NCBI GenBank assembly: GCA_030431185.1
Contig: JAUIJO010000017.1
Coordinates: 1 to 20,249, forward strand
DNA length: 20,249 nucleotides
Origin: Gammaproteobacteria bacterium
GTDB taxonomy: Bacteria > Pseudomonadota > Gammaproteobacteria > Xanthomonadales > Xanthomonadaceae
Reading direction: 5' to 3'
How positions within the stretch are numbered: the stretch's first letter is position 1; each line of letters starts with the position of its first letter. The translations under genes and the position numbers were made by a program. The notes under the pieces were generated by a model. That model was not told where the DNA came from, made no database searches, and saw only the letters and a program-made list of their open reading frames with translations. Positions 1 to 7,968 of this stretch are shown piece after piece.

Positions 1-94
1 TCGGTCGAGCCAAAGGCGACAGCCATCGTCGATGGCCGCCACGCCGCATGACGGACTGCGCGACGCGCCACCCGCCTTGCGCTTTCCGCGGACG

Positions 95-1675
95 TCAGGG
101 CATGACGTCGCGGAAGAAGCGTTGGATCCGATGCTGGAGCTGCTGGATCTCGCGTTGGACCTGCCGGGTCCAGTCCGGTTGGGGCTGGGGGGGCGGCTGG
201 GCGGGGGTCGGCGTAGGCGCCGGTCGCGGCCGGTCGACCGTCGACGGCCGCGTGGGCGTCGAGGGCCGGGGCGCGACGGGACGACGGGACGGCGCGATGG
301 CCGATGCCGCGACCGCCGGCGGCGCGGCCGATGCGGCCATGCCGACGGGGGTCAGGTCGCTGCCCTTCATGATCCCCATCGGCGTGTACCCGCCATAGCC
401 GGGGAACACCGCGCCGAGGTTGGGGTTGCGCATCCGTCGGATCAGGATCTCCGACAGCACGCGACGATGGTCGGTGGTGACCGGCACGTCGCCGTAGTAG
501 GGCGACAGCACCTGGGGGTCCAGGCCCAGCCAGTTGCCATAGAGCTTGCGACCATTGACGGTGCCGCCCATCACAAGCATGGGGTTGCCATAGCCGTGGT
601 CGGTGCCGCGATTGGCGTTCGCGCGGACGCGGCGGCCGAATTCGGACTGCACCACGGTGGTGACGCGCGACAGGTGTCCACTGGCGGCCAGGGCGGCATG
701 GAAAGCGGCGAGGGCCTCCGAGAGCTCGGCGATCTTGTTCTGGTAGTAGTGGTAGCCGCTGCCGGCGGTGCCCTGGCCGTCGTGGGTATCCCAGCCGCCC
801 AGGTCGAGCGTGGCGTAGCGCAGTCCCAGGTTCATCTGGATGGACTGCGCCACCGTCCACAACTGGCGGGCGAAGGTGGTGGTCGGCCAGTCGGCGGGCA
901 GGGCCTGGTAGGGCTGCTGGGCGATGACGCGCAGCGCGCCCTCGGCCCGGGCACCGCTGCGCTCAAGGCCGGTGTTGCCCGGATTCCACATCGATTCCAG
1001 CACGTCGTTGACGCCGACCAGGCCGGCGGGCGAGTTGTCGCGTGCCTTCTGCCAGGACCAGGCTCCGGCATTGAGGGCGAAATCGCCGGGACTGCCCATC
1101 GTCAGCGCCGTCGTGCTGCCATTGAAGTTGGCCGGCTGCCGGCTGTTGACTGCAAGGCCGGTGAGCGGCATCGAAGCGGTCACGCCGGGTTGGCTGTCGA
1201 GCGCGCGCGCCAGCCAGCCGGTACCCGTGCCCTGGCGGCCGGGCGTACCGAGGTCGATGGACAGCTGGGCATCGAAATGGCTGCGGGTCACCGAGGTCAG
1301 CAGGCCGCAGCACTGCACGATGCCCAGCATGCCGTCGTTCCACAGGTCGCGCAGGCCGGTCGCCGAGGGATGCAGGCCGAAGCCGGTGGCGCTGCCGTTG
1401 CCCAGGGTCAGCGGCAAGGCGCCATAGGTGCCGGTGGCGGCGATGGACAGGTCGGGGCGCGCCTGCTCGTAATGGATCCGGTCCTGCCCACTCACCGGGA
1501 GGACCAGGTTCAACCCGTCCATGCCCCCGCGCAGGAACACCGAGACCACGGTGTCGTGGTTGTTCGCGGCCTGCGCCGCGCCCGAGAAGAACAGGCCCGG
1601 CCCGACCGCACCGAGCGCGGTGGCGGCCGCGCAGCCCTTGAGGAAGTCGCGGCGACTGTGTTCGATCGTCTTCAT
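95..1675 (-). CDS. DUF1501 family Tat-exported protein
   Basis: This is a secreted protein of unknown biochemical role in the DUF1501 family, a relative of the alkaline phosphatase/sulfatase fold. The N-terminus has a near-perfect twin-arginine signal (SRRDFLKG), a hydrophobic Ala-rich stretch and an AQA-like cleavage site near residue 35, so folded export is expected. Family landmarks are FLRGGMDGLN, GGWDTHDGQG, QSEFGRRVRAN and GTDHGYGNPM. The start at 1675 is preferred over the adjacent ATG at 1678 because the GGAGG at 1681-1685 is then 5 nt away. That Shine-Dalgarno abuts the stop of the DUF1800 gene upstream (TGAGGAGG), so the two are probably translationally coupled. The last 90 or so residues are unusual: a Pro/Ala/Thr/Arg-rich linker followed by a short helical end rich in Gln, Arg and Phe. 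The family call is firm; the function is unknown. Confidence 0.93.
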   Translation of the reverse strand: MKTIEHSRRDFLKGCAAATALGAVGPGLFFSGAAQAANNHDTVVSVFLRGGMDGLNLVLPVSGQDRIHYEQARPDLSIAATGTYGALPLTLGNGSATGFGLHPSATGLRDLWNDGMLGIVQCCGLLTSVTRSHFDAQLSIDLGTPGRQGTGTGWLARALDSQPGVTASMPLTGLAVNSRQPANFNGSTTALTMGSPGDFALNAGAWSWQKARDNSPAGLVGVNDVLESMWNPGNTGLERSGARAEGALRVIAQQPYQALPADWPTTTFARQLWTVAQSIQMNLGLRYATLDLGGWDTHDGQGTAGSGYHYYQNKIAELSEALAAFHAALAASGHLSRVTTVVQSEFGRRVRANANRGTDHGYGNPMLVMGGTVNGRKLYGNWLGLDPQVLSPYYGDVPVTTDHRRVLSEILIRRMRNPNLGAVFPGYGGYTPMGIMKGSDLTPVGMAASAAPPAVAASAIAPSRRPVAPRPSTPTRPSTVDRPRPAPTPTPAQPPPQPQPDWTRQVQREIQQLQHRIQRFFRDVMP

Positions 1676-1685
1676 CATCGCCTCC

Positions 1686-3536
1686 TCAACGGCTCAGGAA
1701 TTCGGGGGACATCAGGATCAGCGACACCATGCTGCGCAGGCGTTCCTGGTTGTAGTGGTTCTTGAGATCGTTGCCTGCCCAGGCATTGGTATCGGCAATG
1801 ACATGGCTGGCGGGGTCGCCGTTCTGCGCCATGAAGCCGATCAGCAGTTGACGCCGGGCGTTGCTGGGCTTTCGCCCCAGTATCCGGTTGCACCAGTAGT
1901 CCACCAGCTTCGTCGCCGTCCACTGCGACACCTGGCTGCGGCTGAGCGCGAGGACCGGCAGCAACGGCGTCTCGCCATCCTTGGCCTCGGTCAGCCAGTT
2001 GAGCAGCTTCCAGTCCATGGCCAGGCTGTTGGCACCGGTCCAGGCCTGCTCGGTGTCCGGGTAGCCGTTGGGTGCGGGCCACGCATAGGGTTCGTGGCCG
2101 GTGAAACCCAGCCGCCACATGAAATTGTTCGCCGCGTCGTTGTCCAGACGAAGCGTCCAGTCGCTGCCGGTCGCGCGCATCGCCGCGACGATGGCCTCGA
2201 ACGGGCGCCGGGTCTTCTGTCCCCAGGCGTTGTACATCGGGCTGGAGGTGAGGATGTGCCGGAGCACGCGTTCGATCTGGTCGTCGCGCTGCCAGTTCTG
2301 GCGGAACACGCCGGCGGCGCTGCGCACCAGCGATTCGGGCGGGCTGTCGTTGACGAAGCGGCGGATCAGCTTGCCGCAGATGAAGCGCGCGACGGCCGGG
2401 TGGCTGGCCAGCCGGTCGAGGATGTCGCGGCCGTCCTTCATCGCCGGCTGCTCGGGGTTCAGCAGCTTGCCGAGCACGAACTTGGGACCGGCGTCGTGCC
2501 AGGACTGGCGGTAGACGAACGTGCCATCGTTGTCGTCGGGGAACTGCCAGTGGCCGTTCTTCATCGTCCAGCCGGTGAACGCCGAGGCGGTCTCGTAGAC
2601 GTCGATGTCGGTGTAGCCCGCCGGATAGTCGCGGTCCGCGGGATCGGGCGGGACTTCGAACGGGTCCATGAACCCGAGGTAGTTCTCGGCGCCGAAGGTG
2701 TGCAGCTCGAGCAGCTCGCGGGCCCAGTTCTCGTTCGGCCCGGAGCGGCTGTTGGAGACGTTGTCGAGGTAGTACAGCATCGCCGGGCTGGTCGCGACGG
2801 CTTCGAGCATGTCGCGGAAATTGCCCAGTGCATGCTTGCGGATGACGTCGCGGTCGTAGTGCACGTACACCGGCGCCGCCGCATAGTCGCCGGCGGTGAC
2901 GTTGAAGTGGTCGTGCCAGAAATTGACGACCACCTCGCGCAGCTGCCGCCTGGAATGCGTGGCGCGGACGAAGGCGGCGCGTTGCACCTCCCAGGCCGGG
3001 CGCATGCGCGTGTTGTACTCGGGGTTGTCCCTGACGTGGCCGGCCCACAGCTCGGTGAGCGACTTGCCCAGCGTGGTGTATCCCGCGCCGCTGAGCCGGC
3101 TCTCGACGGCGCTGTCGTCGATGGCGCTCCAGTCGAGCTGCCAGTCGACCCAGTTGGCCAGGCGCTCGCCATCGGTGCTGCCCAGGGCATTGAACTCCGC
3201 CAGCGCCTGCGGGGTGATGCCGTAGCTGAGGTTGCCGAGCATGCGGACGGCGAAGGGAGGGCGCGCGAGCGTCAGCAAGCGTGGAGGCGAGCTGCGCTCG
3301 GATCGCATCGTCGGGCCGCGAAGGGGTTCAGCGGTGGAGGGCGATCCCACGGCGTTGTGTCCGAGGTGGCCCTGCGTGGCGATATCGATGCCGTTGCCAT
3401 AGCGACGGGCCAGGAAGTCCCCCGGGCTCCGGCCTTGGCGCGCCGCGCGCGAAGGCGCGGCCAACGGCGCCCCTGCCTGTGCTTGCGACGAACCGGACAC
3501 GCGCATGGCGCGCAGGATCTCATCTGCGATCGACAT
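1686..3536 (-). CDS. DUF1800 family protein
   Basis: The protein (616 aa from this start) belongs to DUF1800, which very often sits beside DUF1501, as here. Family landmarks are the segments VVNFWHDHFNV, NENWARELLELHTFG, AFTGWTM, HDAGPKFVLG and a C-terminal LILMSPEFLSR. No signal peptide is evident: the first 90 residues are polar and low in complexity, although DUF1501 partners are exported. An in-frame ATG lies 33 nt upstream at 3569 with its own purine-rich sequence. A TATGAT -10-like box on the minus strand at 3575-3580 would start transcription near that codon, leaving a leader that favours the ATG at 3536, which follows AGGGGAAA. The gene likely heads a two-gene operon with the DUF1501 gene 10 nt downstream. 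The biochemical function is not known. Confidence 0.92.
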   Translation of the reverse strand: MSIADEILRAMRVSGSSQAQAGAPLAAPSRAARQGRSPGDFLARRYGNGIDIATQGHLGHNAVGSPSTAEPLRGPTMRSERSSPPRLLTLARPPFAVRMLGNLSYGITPQALAEFNALGSTDGERLANWVDWQLDWSAIDDSAVESRLSGAGYTTLGKSLTELWAGHVRDNPEYNTRMRPAWEVQRAAFVRATHSRRQLREVVVNFWHDHFNVTAGDYAAAPVYVHYDRDVIRKHALGNFRDMLEAVATSPAMLYYLDNVSNSRSGPNENWARELLELHTFGAENYLGFMDPFEVPPDPADRDYPAGYTDIDVYETASAFTGWTMKNGHWQFPDDNDGTFVYRQSWHDAGPKFVLGKLLNPEQPAMKDGRDILDRLASHPAVARFICGKLIRRFVNDSPPESLVRSAAGVFRQNWQRDDQIERVLRHILTSSPMYNAWGQKTRRPFEAIVAAMRATGSDWTLRLDNDAANNFMWRLGFTGHEPYAWPAPNGYPDTEQAWTGANSLAMDWKLLNWLTEAKDGETPLLPVLALSRSQVSQWTATKLVDYWCNRILGRKPSNARRQLLIGFMAQNGDPASHVIADTNAWAGNDLKNHYNQERLRSMVSLILMSPEFLSR

Positions 3537-3574
3537 CGTACTGGTTTCCCCTGGTGCAGCCCCCTGCATCCCGG

Positions 3575-3580
3575 ATCATA
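3575..3580 (-). promoter_or_regulatory. -10-like box upstream of the DUF1800-DUF1501 pair
   Basis: Read on the minus strand this is TATGAT, five of six matches to the sigma-70 -10 consensus. It lies about 39 nt before the chosen DUF1800 start. No good -35 is present at 17-18 bp, so support is modest. Confidence 0.35.
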
Positions 3581-3751
3581 CCTCCCGTACGCCCCCGTGC
3601 CGTGGCGGGTTTCACAAAGCCGTGAACTGCCCGTGGGGGCATCGGCCCGGATCGCCGCGGCCATCCGGCACGATGCGTGCTTGCAGGGCAGGGGCCGGCT
3701 TTGGCAGGCTGGGCCTTCCCGGTCCCAGCGACCGTCGCCAGGCCGACCCCC

Positions 3752-4366
3752 ATGCCCCGCCACTTCTCGATGCTCCGTGAGTTCCACCTGGCGGACTGGT
3801 TCACCCTCGCCAACGCGATCTGCGGGATGGGCGCGATCTTCGCCTCCATGCACTACCTGCAGTTCGGGATGGTCCGCAGCCTGATGGTGGGCATGGCCCT
3901 GATCCCGCTGGCCTTCGTCTTCGACGCCCTGGACGGGCGCATCGCCCGCTGGCGCAACTCGGCCGGCACCCTGGGCCGGGAGCTGGATTCGCTGGCCGAC
4001 GTTATTTCCTTCGGCGTGGCCCCGGCCGCCCTGGCCTATGCCTGCGGCCTGCACGGGGGCTGGGACTGGCTGGTGCTCAGTTACTTCGTCGGTTGCGGGG
4101 TCAGCCGCCTCGCCCGTTACAACGTCACCGCCGAACAACTGTCGGGCGACGAGGGCAAGGTCACCCATTTCGAGGGCACGCCGATCCCCACCAGCCTTGC
4201 CCTGGTCGTGGTGCTGGCCATCGCCGCCTGGCAGGGGGCCATCGGCGAGGCCGTGTGGTTCGGCGCCCTCCAGCTGGGGCCCTGGAAGCTGCATCCGCTG
4301 GTGCTGATGTTCGCGCTGTCGGGTTCGCTGATGATCAGCAAGACCCTGCGCATCCCCAAGCCCTGA
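3752..4366 (+). CDS. pssA: CDP-diacylglycerol-serine O-phosphatidyltransferase
   Basis: The enzyme transfers phosphatidyl from CDP-diacylglycerol to L-serine, giving phosphatidylserine, the precursor of phosphatidylethanolamine, in the inner membrane. The full CDP-alcohol phosphatidyltransferase signature is visible: DALDGRIAR, eight residues, then GRELDSLAD, i.e. DxxDGxxAR...GxxxDxxxD with all catalytic aspartates. Several hydrophobic helices flank it, and the order LADWFTLANAICG at the N-terminus is typical of the integral-membrane (type II) PssA. Two ATGs are possible, 3752 and 3770; neither has a strong Shine-Dalgarno, and a GTG at 3677 would add a non-conserved tail. At about 204 residues it is slightly short for the family but complete. 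It is transcribed divergently from the DUF1800 gene. Serine as the head-group acceptor is inferred from overall resemblance. Confidence 0.88.
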   Translation: MPRHFSMLREFHLADWFTLANAICGMGAIFASMHYLQFGMVRSLMVGMALIPLAFVFDALDGRIARWRNSAGTLGRELDSLADVISFGVAPAALAYACGLHGGWDWLVLSYFVGCGVSRLARYNVTAEQLSGDEGKVTHFEGTPIPTSLALVVVLAIAAWQGAIGEAVWFGALQLGPWKLHPLVLMFALSGSLMISKTLRIPKP

Positions 4367-4414
4367 GGCCCGGCCCGGTGGGGTCGCGCCTTCGCACGGC
4401 CTGAAACCCGGCAT

Positions 4415-4423
4415 TGCTATGAT
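4415..4423 (+). promoter_or_regulatory. Extended -10 promoter before phaE
   Basis: The sequence TGCTATGAT fits the extended -10 pattern (TGn plus a TATAAT-like hexamer). No convincing -35 is seen at normal spacing, which is usual for extended -10 promoters. It ends 23 nt before the phaE ATG, leaving a short leader with GGAGGG at 4437-4442. It would allow phaEC to be expressed independently of pssA. Confidence 0.45.
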
Positions 4424-4446
4424 CGGCCCTCGTTTTGGAGGGCACC

Positions 4447-5718
4447 ATGGCAGACCGTTCTTTCGGCGACTTCGACGCACTGGCGCGCCAGTACTGGAAC
4501 CAATGGGGCGAGATGATGCGGGCGGCGGGCGCCCACGGGGCCCCGGCCGCGCCCGCCATGCCGGATATCCCCGGCTGGAACGACGCGATCGGCTGGTGGT
4601 CGAAGATGGCGTCCGGTGGGATGCCGGAGGCCAACGCCGCGGTCGGTCGCTTCGAACGGCAGGCCGGCGACTGGTTCGGCCGGATCCAGCAACTGGCCGC
4701 GGGTTTCGTGGGTCGGAATCCGGCCGCCGCCGACGTCGTCGATGCGTGGAAACAGATGCTCGGCGGGGCCAGCGCCAATCCCTTCGGTGATGTGTTCGCG
4801 TCGATGGGCGGGCAGGGCCAGCAGGGCTTCGACCAGTGGTTCGAACAGGCGGCGCCGTTCGTCTCGGCGTTGCAGGGCGAGGGCCGCAGTTGGCTCGGCG
4901 TGCCCGCGTTCGGCTTCGCGCGCGAGCACCAGGAGCGCTGGCAGCGCATCGCGCGGCTGCAGGTCGAGTACCAGGAGCGCAACCAGGCCTGCCAGAAGCT
5001 GATGATGGAGGCGGGCCAGCGCGCCTTCCGGCATTTCGAGGAAAGACTCGCCGCGCATGCCGAGCCCGGCCGCCAGTTGACGTCGGCGCGCGCGCTGTTC
5101 GACGTCTGGATCGACGCCGCGGAAGACGCGTACGCCGAAGTGGCGCTGTCGCCCGGCTACCAGTCCGACTTCGGGGAGATGGTCAACGCGCAGATGCGCT
5201 TGAGGGCGGCGTTGCAGCACGAGGTGGAACGGGTCGCGGACCTGTTCGGCATGCCGTCGCGCACCGAGATCGATTCGGCCCATCGCAAGATCGTTCAGCT
5301 CGAGCGCGAACTGCGGCAGCTTCGTGGACGGGCCCCGACCGATGCCGGCAGGACGGAGGCGGAGGCGAACGCCGCGCCAGCGCGCCCGCCCGCCCGCAAG
5401 AGCAGCACCGGCACGCGGGCCCGACCCGCCGCCAGGACCGCGTCGAAGAAAACGGCGTCGAAGTCCACGCCTGCGTCCGCGTCCGCGTCCGGGCGACGGG
5501 CCTCGACGGATCGCCGCAAGGCGGCGCCGGCCAGGGCCGGCAGCCCCGGCAAGGACGCGGGGAAGGCGGCCAAGCCGGCCGGCACGCGCTCGCGCGCAGC
5601 GTCACGGACCGCTCCTGCCGCCGGCAAGGCGCAGGCACGCGCTACCGCGCCCCGCAAGCCGTCGCCGGCACCGGCCCGGAAAGCCACCACGCGCACCGCT
5701 TCGAAGGGAGGGCGCTGA
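4447..5718 (+). CDS. phaE: Class III PHA synthase subunit PhaE with basic C-terminal tail
   Basis: PhaE is the non-catalytic partner of class III polyhydroxyalkanoate synthase; it binds PhaC and is needed for full activity at the granule surface. The N-terminal two thirds (about 290 residues, starting MADRSFGDFDALARQYWNQW) is helical and rich in Trp/Gln/Phe. It includes the FDQWFEQ and AREHQERWQRIARLQVEYQ regions and ends in EIDSAHRKIVQLERELRQLR, a short coiled coil typical of PhaE and of phasins. From about residue 300 the protein changes to a low-complexity tail of some 120 residues made of Lys, Arg, Ala, Pro, Ser and Thr, like histone H1 or the PhaF tail. The start is fixed by GGAGGG 4 nt upstream; a TTG four codons earlier is unlikely. 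phaC follows 3 nt after the stop. The family is clear; the tail's role is inferred. Confidence 0.9.
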   Translation: MADRSFGDFDALARQYWNQWGEMMRAAGAHGAPAAPAMPDIPGWNDAIGWWSKMASGGMPEANAAVGRFERQAGDWFGRIQQLAAGFVGRNPAAADVVDAWKQMLGGASANPFGDVFASMGGQGQQGFDQWFEQAAPFVSALQGEGRSWLGVPAFGFAREHQERWQRIARLQVEYQERNQACQKLMMEAGQRAFRHFEERLAAHAEPGRQLTSARALFDVWIDAAEDAYAEVALSPGYQSDFGEMVNAQMRLRAALQHEVERVADLFGMPSRTEIDSAHRKIVQLERELRQLRGRAPTDAGRTEAEANAAPARPPARKSSTGTRARPAARTASKKTASKSTPASASASGRRASTDRRKAAPARAGSPGKDAGKAAKPAGTRSRAASRTAPAAGKAQARATAPRKPSPAPARKATTRTASKGGR

Positions 5719-5721
5719 GCC

Positions 5722-6807
5722 ATGGACCGCGTCGACATCAACGCGCCGCTGCATTTCACCGCCGAGTCGCTCGCCGAGGAAGCCATGGGCGTGCAGGCCA
5801 AGCTGCGCGCCGGGCTGGACACCCTGCGACAGGTCGAGGACGTCGACTACGGCGCCACTGCCAAGGAGGAAGTCTGGCGCGACGGCAGGGTGGTGCTTTA
5901 CCGGTTCCGCGGCGAGCGCGAGCCGACCGCCGAGGTGCCGGTGCTCATCGCCTACGCCCTGGTCAACCGCCCGTACATGACCGACCTTCAGGCCGACAAA
6001 TCGATCGTCCGCGGCCTGCTCGATCGCGGCGAGGACGTCTACATCCTCGATTGGGGCTACCCCGACCGCTCGGATCGCTTCCTCGAGCTGGAGGACTATA
6101 TCCAGCGTTTCCTCGGCGGTGCGGTGGACCACCTGCGCCAGCGTAGCGGCCAGGACGCGATCAACCTGCTGGGCATCTGCCAGGGCGGCGCCTTCTCGCT
6201 GTGTTATGCCGCACTCAATCCGGGCAAGGTGCGCAACCTCGTCACGATGGTGACGCCCGTGGATTTCCATACCGAGGGCAACATGCTCTCGCACTGGACC
6301 CAGGGCATCGACGTCGACCAGTTCGTCGACACGCTGGGCAACGTGCCGGCCGACCTGATGAACTGGTGTTACCTCACGCTCAAGCCGTGGCGGCTGTTCG
6401 TGCAGAAGTACGTGGGGCTTGTCGACATCCTCGACAACCGGCAGGCGGTCGAGGATTTCCTGCGGATGGAGAAGTGGATCTTCGACTCGCCCGATCTCGC
6501 CGGCGAGGCGTTCCGGCAGTTCATCAAGATGTTCTACCAGGCCAATGGTTTCCTGAAGGGCGGCATCCGCATCGGCGACCGCGAAGTCGACCTGTCGCGC
6601 ATCACCATGCCGGTGCTGAACATCTATGCGCTGCAGGACCACCTGGTGCCGCCGGCCGCTTCGCAGGCGCTGGGCGGGCTGGTGGGCACGGACGACTACA
6701 GCGAGCACTCCTTCCGGGGCGGGCACATCGGCATCTACGTGTCCGGGCGCGCCCAGCGCGAGGTCCCGCAGACCATCCACGACTGGTTGGGCCAACGCGC
6801 ACCGTGA
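5722..6807 (+). CDS. phaC: Class III poly(3-hydroxyalkanoate) synthase subunit PhaC
   Basis: This is the catalytic subunit that polymerises (R)-3-hydroxyacyl-CoA, usually 3-hydroxybutyryl-CoA, into polyester storage granules. It is an alpha/beta hydrolase whose nucleophile is cysteine: the lipase-like box reads GICQGG with Cys153. The remaining triad members are Asp306 (ALQDHLVPP) and His335 (RGGHIGIYVSG). These are each exactly four residues beyond the C149/D302/H331 triad known for the Allochromatium vinosum enzyme, and the length (361 aa) is that of class III rather than class I. Pairing with phaE directly upstream confirms the class. The next gene begins inside its stop codon. No thiolase (phaA) or reductase (phaB) gene is in the window, so monomer supply is encoded elsewhere. 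Confidence 0.97.
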   Translation: MDRVDINAPLHFTAESLAEEAMGVQAKLRAGLDTLRQVEDVDYGATAKEEVWRDGRVVLYRFRGEREPTAEVPVLIAYALVNRPYMTDLQADKSIVRGLLDRGEDVYILDWGYPDRSDRFLELEDYIQRFLGGAVDHLRQRSGQDAINLLGICQGGAFSLCYAALNPGKVRNLVTMVTPVDFHTEGNMLSHWTQGIDVDQFVDTLGNVPADLMNWCYLTLKPWRLFVQKYVGLVDILDNRQAVEDFLRMEKWIFDSPDLAGEAFRQFIKMFYQANGFLKGGIRIGDREVDLSRITMPVLNIYALQDHLVPPAASQALGGLVGTDDYSEHSFRGGHIGIYVSGRAQREVPQTIHDWLGQRAP

Positions 6808-7205
6808 GCGTCGGCACCCGCGCACGCCCGGCAATCGCCGCCACGCTGTGCGCCTGGATGTGGCTTGCGCCCGCGCCGGCGGTGGCCGCGCCGCCGGCTG
6901 CAACCCTGCACGAGATGGACCAGCTGATCGAAGCACTGGGGCATTCCGGTTGCGAGTTCCAGCGCAACGGGCGCTGGTACGACGGCGAGCGTGCGATGAA
7001 GCACCTGCGCCGCAAGCAGGGGTGGTTGCTCAAGCGCGACCTTCTGCAATCGAGCGAGCAGTTCATCGAGCGCGCAGGGACCGAAAGCAGCATGAGTGGC
7101 CGGGCCTACGAAGTGCGATGCCCGGGCGAGGACGTGGTGCCTTCCGCGACCTGGCTGAACGAGGCGTTGAGGCAGCTGCGAGCCCGCACATCGCCATCAC
7201 GGTGA
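6804..7205 (+). CDS. DUF5329 (YfeK-like) exported protein
   Basis: The protein has about 133 residues and resembles the DUF5329/YfeK family, small periplasmic proteins of unknown function. It starts with GTG inside the phaC stop (GTGA overlap), indicating translational coupling. An N-terminal segment of about 28 residues (RARP, a hydrophobic core, then AVAA) reads as a Sec signal peptide. The mature part carries the family features LIEALGHSGCEFQRNGRWYDGERA and LRRKQGW, followed by a second Cys in YEVRCPGED, so a disulfide is possible. An ATG at about 6858 would cut into the signal peptide and is less likely. Its coupling to phaC is probably positional, since YfeK has no known link to PHA. Confidence 0.82.
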   Translation: MSVGTRARPAIAATLCAWMWLAPAPAVAAPPAATLHEMDQLIEALGHSGCEFQRNGRWYDGERAMKHLRRKQGWLLKRDLLQSSEQFIERAGTESSMSGRAYEVRCPGEDVVPSATWLNEALRQLRARTSPSR

Positions 7206-7246
7206 GTGTCTACACTGGCCGCATGAGAGTTCCGGAGTCCCCACAC

Positions 7247-7450
7247 ATGAGTCAGAACCCGCGACCTTTCACGCGCTCACGGCATGATCGGATGCTGGGC
7301 GGCGTGATGGGCGGCATCGCGCAGCGCTTTGGATGGAACTCCACCCTGGTGCGCATCCTGTTCGTGCTGGTTTCCATCCTGTCCGCCGCTTTCCCCGGCA
7401 TCATCGTCTACCTCATCCTCTGGCTGCTGATGCCCGAGGAGTCCCACTGA
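7247..7450 (+). CDS. PspC domain membrane protein
   Basis: This is a small stand-alone PspC domain of 67 residues. The typical pattern is present: RMLGGVMGGIAQRFGWNSTLVRILFVL, a single long hydrophobic helix (about residues 38-62) and the terminal LYLILWLLMP-like end. Full-length PspC proteins take part in envelope-stress (phage shock) signalling; small versions like this are common and uncharacterised. The ATG at 7247 follows GGAG with 9 nt spacing; an in-frame ATG at 7223 would add eight residues. It lies 41 nt after the DUF5329 gene and 10 nt before the next gene, so it is probably in the same transcript. No pspA or pspF is nearby. Confidence 0.85.
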   Translation: MSQNPRPFTRSRHDRMLGGVMGGIAQRFGWNSTLVRILFVLVSILSAAFPGIIVYLILWLLMPEESH

Positions 7451-7460
7451 TCCAGCCGGG

Positions 7461-7892
7461 ATGCACCGGGCGCTTTTCGTAGGCGGCCTGTTGTGGACGT
7501 CGCCCAACACGCTGGTCGGGCTCCTGGCCGGCCTGCTCGGTGTTCCAGCCGGCGCCACGTTCGCATGGCGCCGCCGGGAACGCGCCTTCGTGTTCCAGCG
7601 TTGGCCCTGGGGCCCGGGCGGAGCGATCACGCTCGGCAACGTCATCCTGCACACCGGCGACGACCTCGACGTGGCATGCATGACCTACGCCCATCGGGCC
7701 GGACACTGCGAGGACGCACCCATCCGCCTGTGCGACCACGAGCGCGCGCACGTGTTGCAATACATGGTGCTCGGCCCGCTGTTCCTTCCCGTCTACCTCG
7801 CCTGTGGTGGTGTCAGCGTGCGCAACCGGTTCGAGCGCGCGGCCGACCGTTATGCGCTCAGCGGCCGGGGGTGGTGGCCGTGGCCCGGTTGA
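7461..7892 (+). CDS. Small membrane protein with HExxH...ExxxD metallopeptidase-like signature
   Basis: I do not know a named function for this 143-residue protein. An N-terminal hydrophobic stretch (about residues 5-35) suggests one or two membrane segments. A basic patch RRRER follows, and then a short domain centred on DHERAHVLQY. Here H93-E94-R95-A96-H97 is a zinc-binding HExxH, and FERAADRYA gives E125 and D129 at the position and spacing (ExxxD) seen in gluzincin peptidases such as M48. A hydrophobic segment (VLGPLFLPVYLACGG) separates the two motifs. From memory, similar small bacterial proteins with HERxHVxQY...NPFERE exist without a name. The coding call rests on these motifs, clean codon use and a 10 nt gap after pspC. 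No strong Shine-Dalgarno is present. Peptidase activity is untested and the domain is very small. Confidence 0.75.
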   Translation: MHRALFVGGLLWTSPNTLVGLLAGLLGVPAGATFAWRRRERAFVFQRWPWGPGGAITLGNVILHTGDDLDVACMTYAHRAGHCEDAPIRLCDHERAHVLQYMVLGPLFLPVYLACGGVSVRNRFERAADRYALSGRGWWPWPG

Positions 7893-7968
7893 ATCGCAAG
7901 GCGGTGCCACCGCCTTCCACGGACTTGCTAGCATGCCGGCCCGGGCAAGGCTAACGGCATCGACCACC

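Noticed and set aside
22..36. Perfect palindrome GCCATCG-T-CGATGGC at the window start
   Set aside because: Only 7 bp per arm, a single occurrence, and no neighbouring gene start is visible to give it meaning.
1521..3884. A 787-codon open frame on the plus strand
   Set aside because: It is antisense to the DUF1800 and DUF1501 genes, has biased Arg/Val/Gly/Ala composition and no family motifs; it is an artefact of GC-rich codon use.
3272..4480. A 402-codon minus-strand frame across pssA
   Set aside because: It is antisense to pssA, whose CDP-alcohol phosphatidyltransferase signature is unambiguous.
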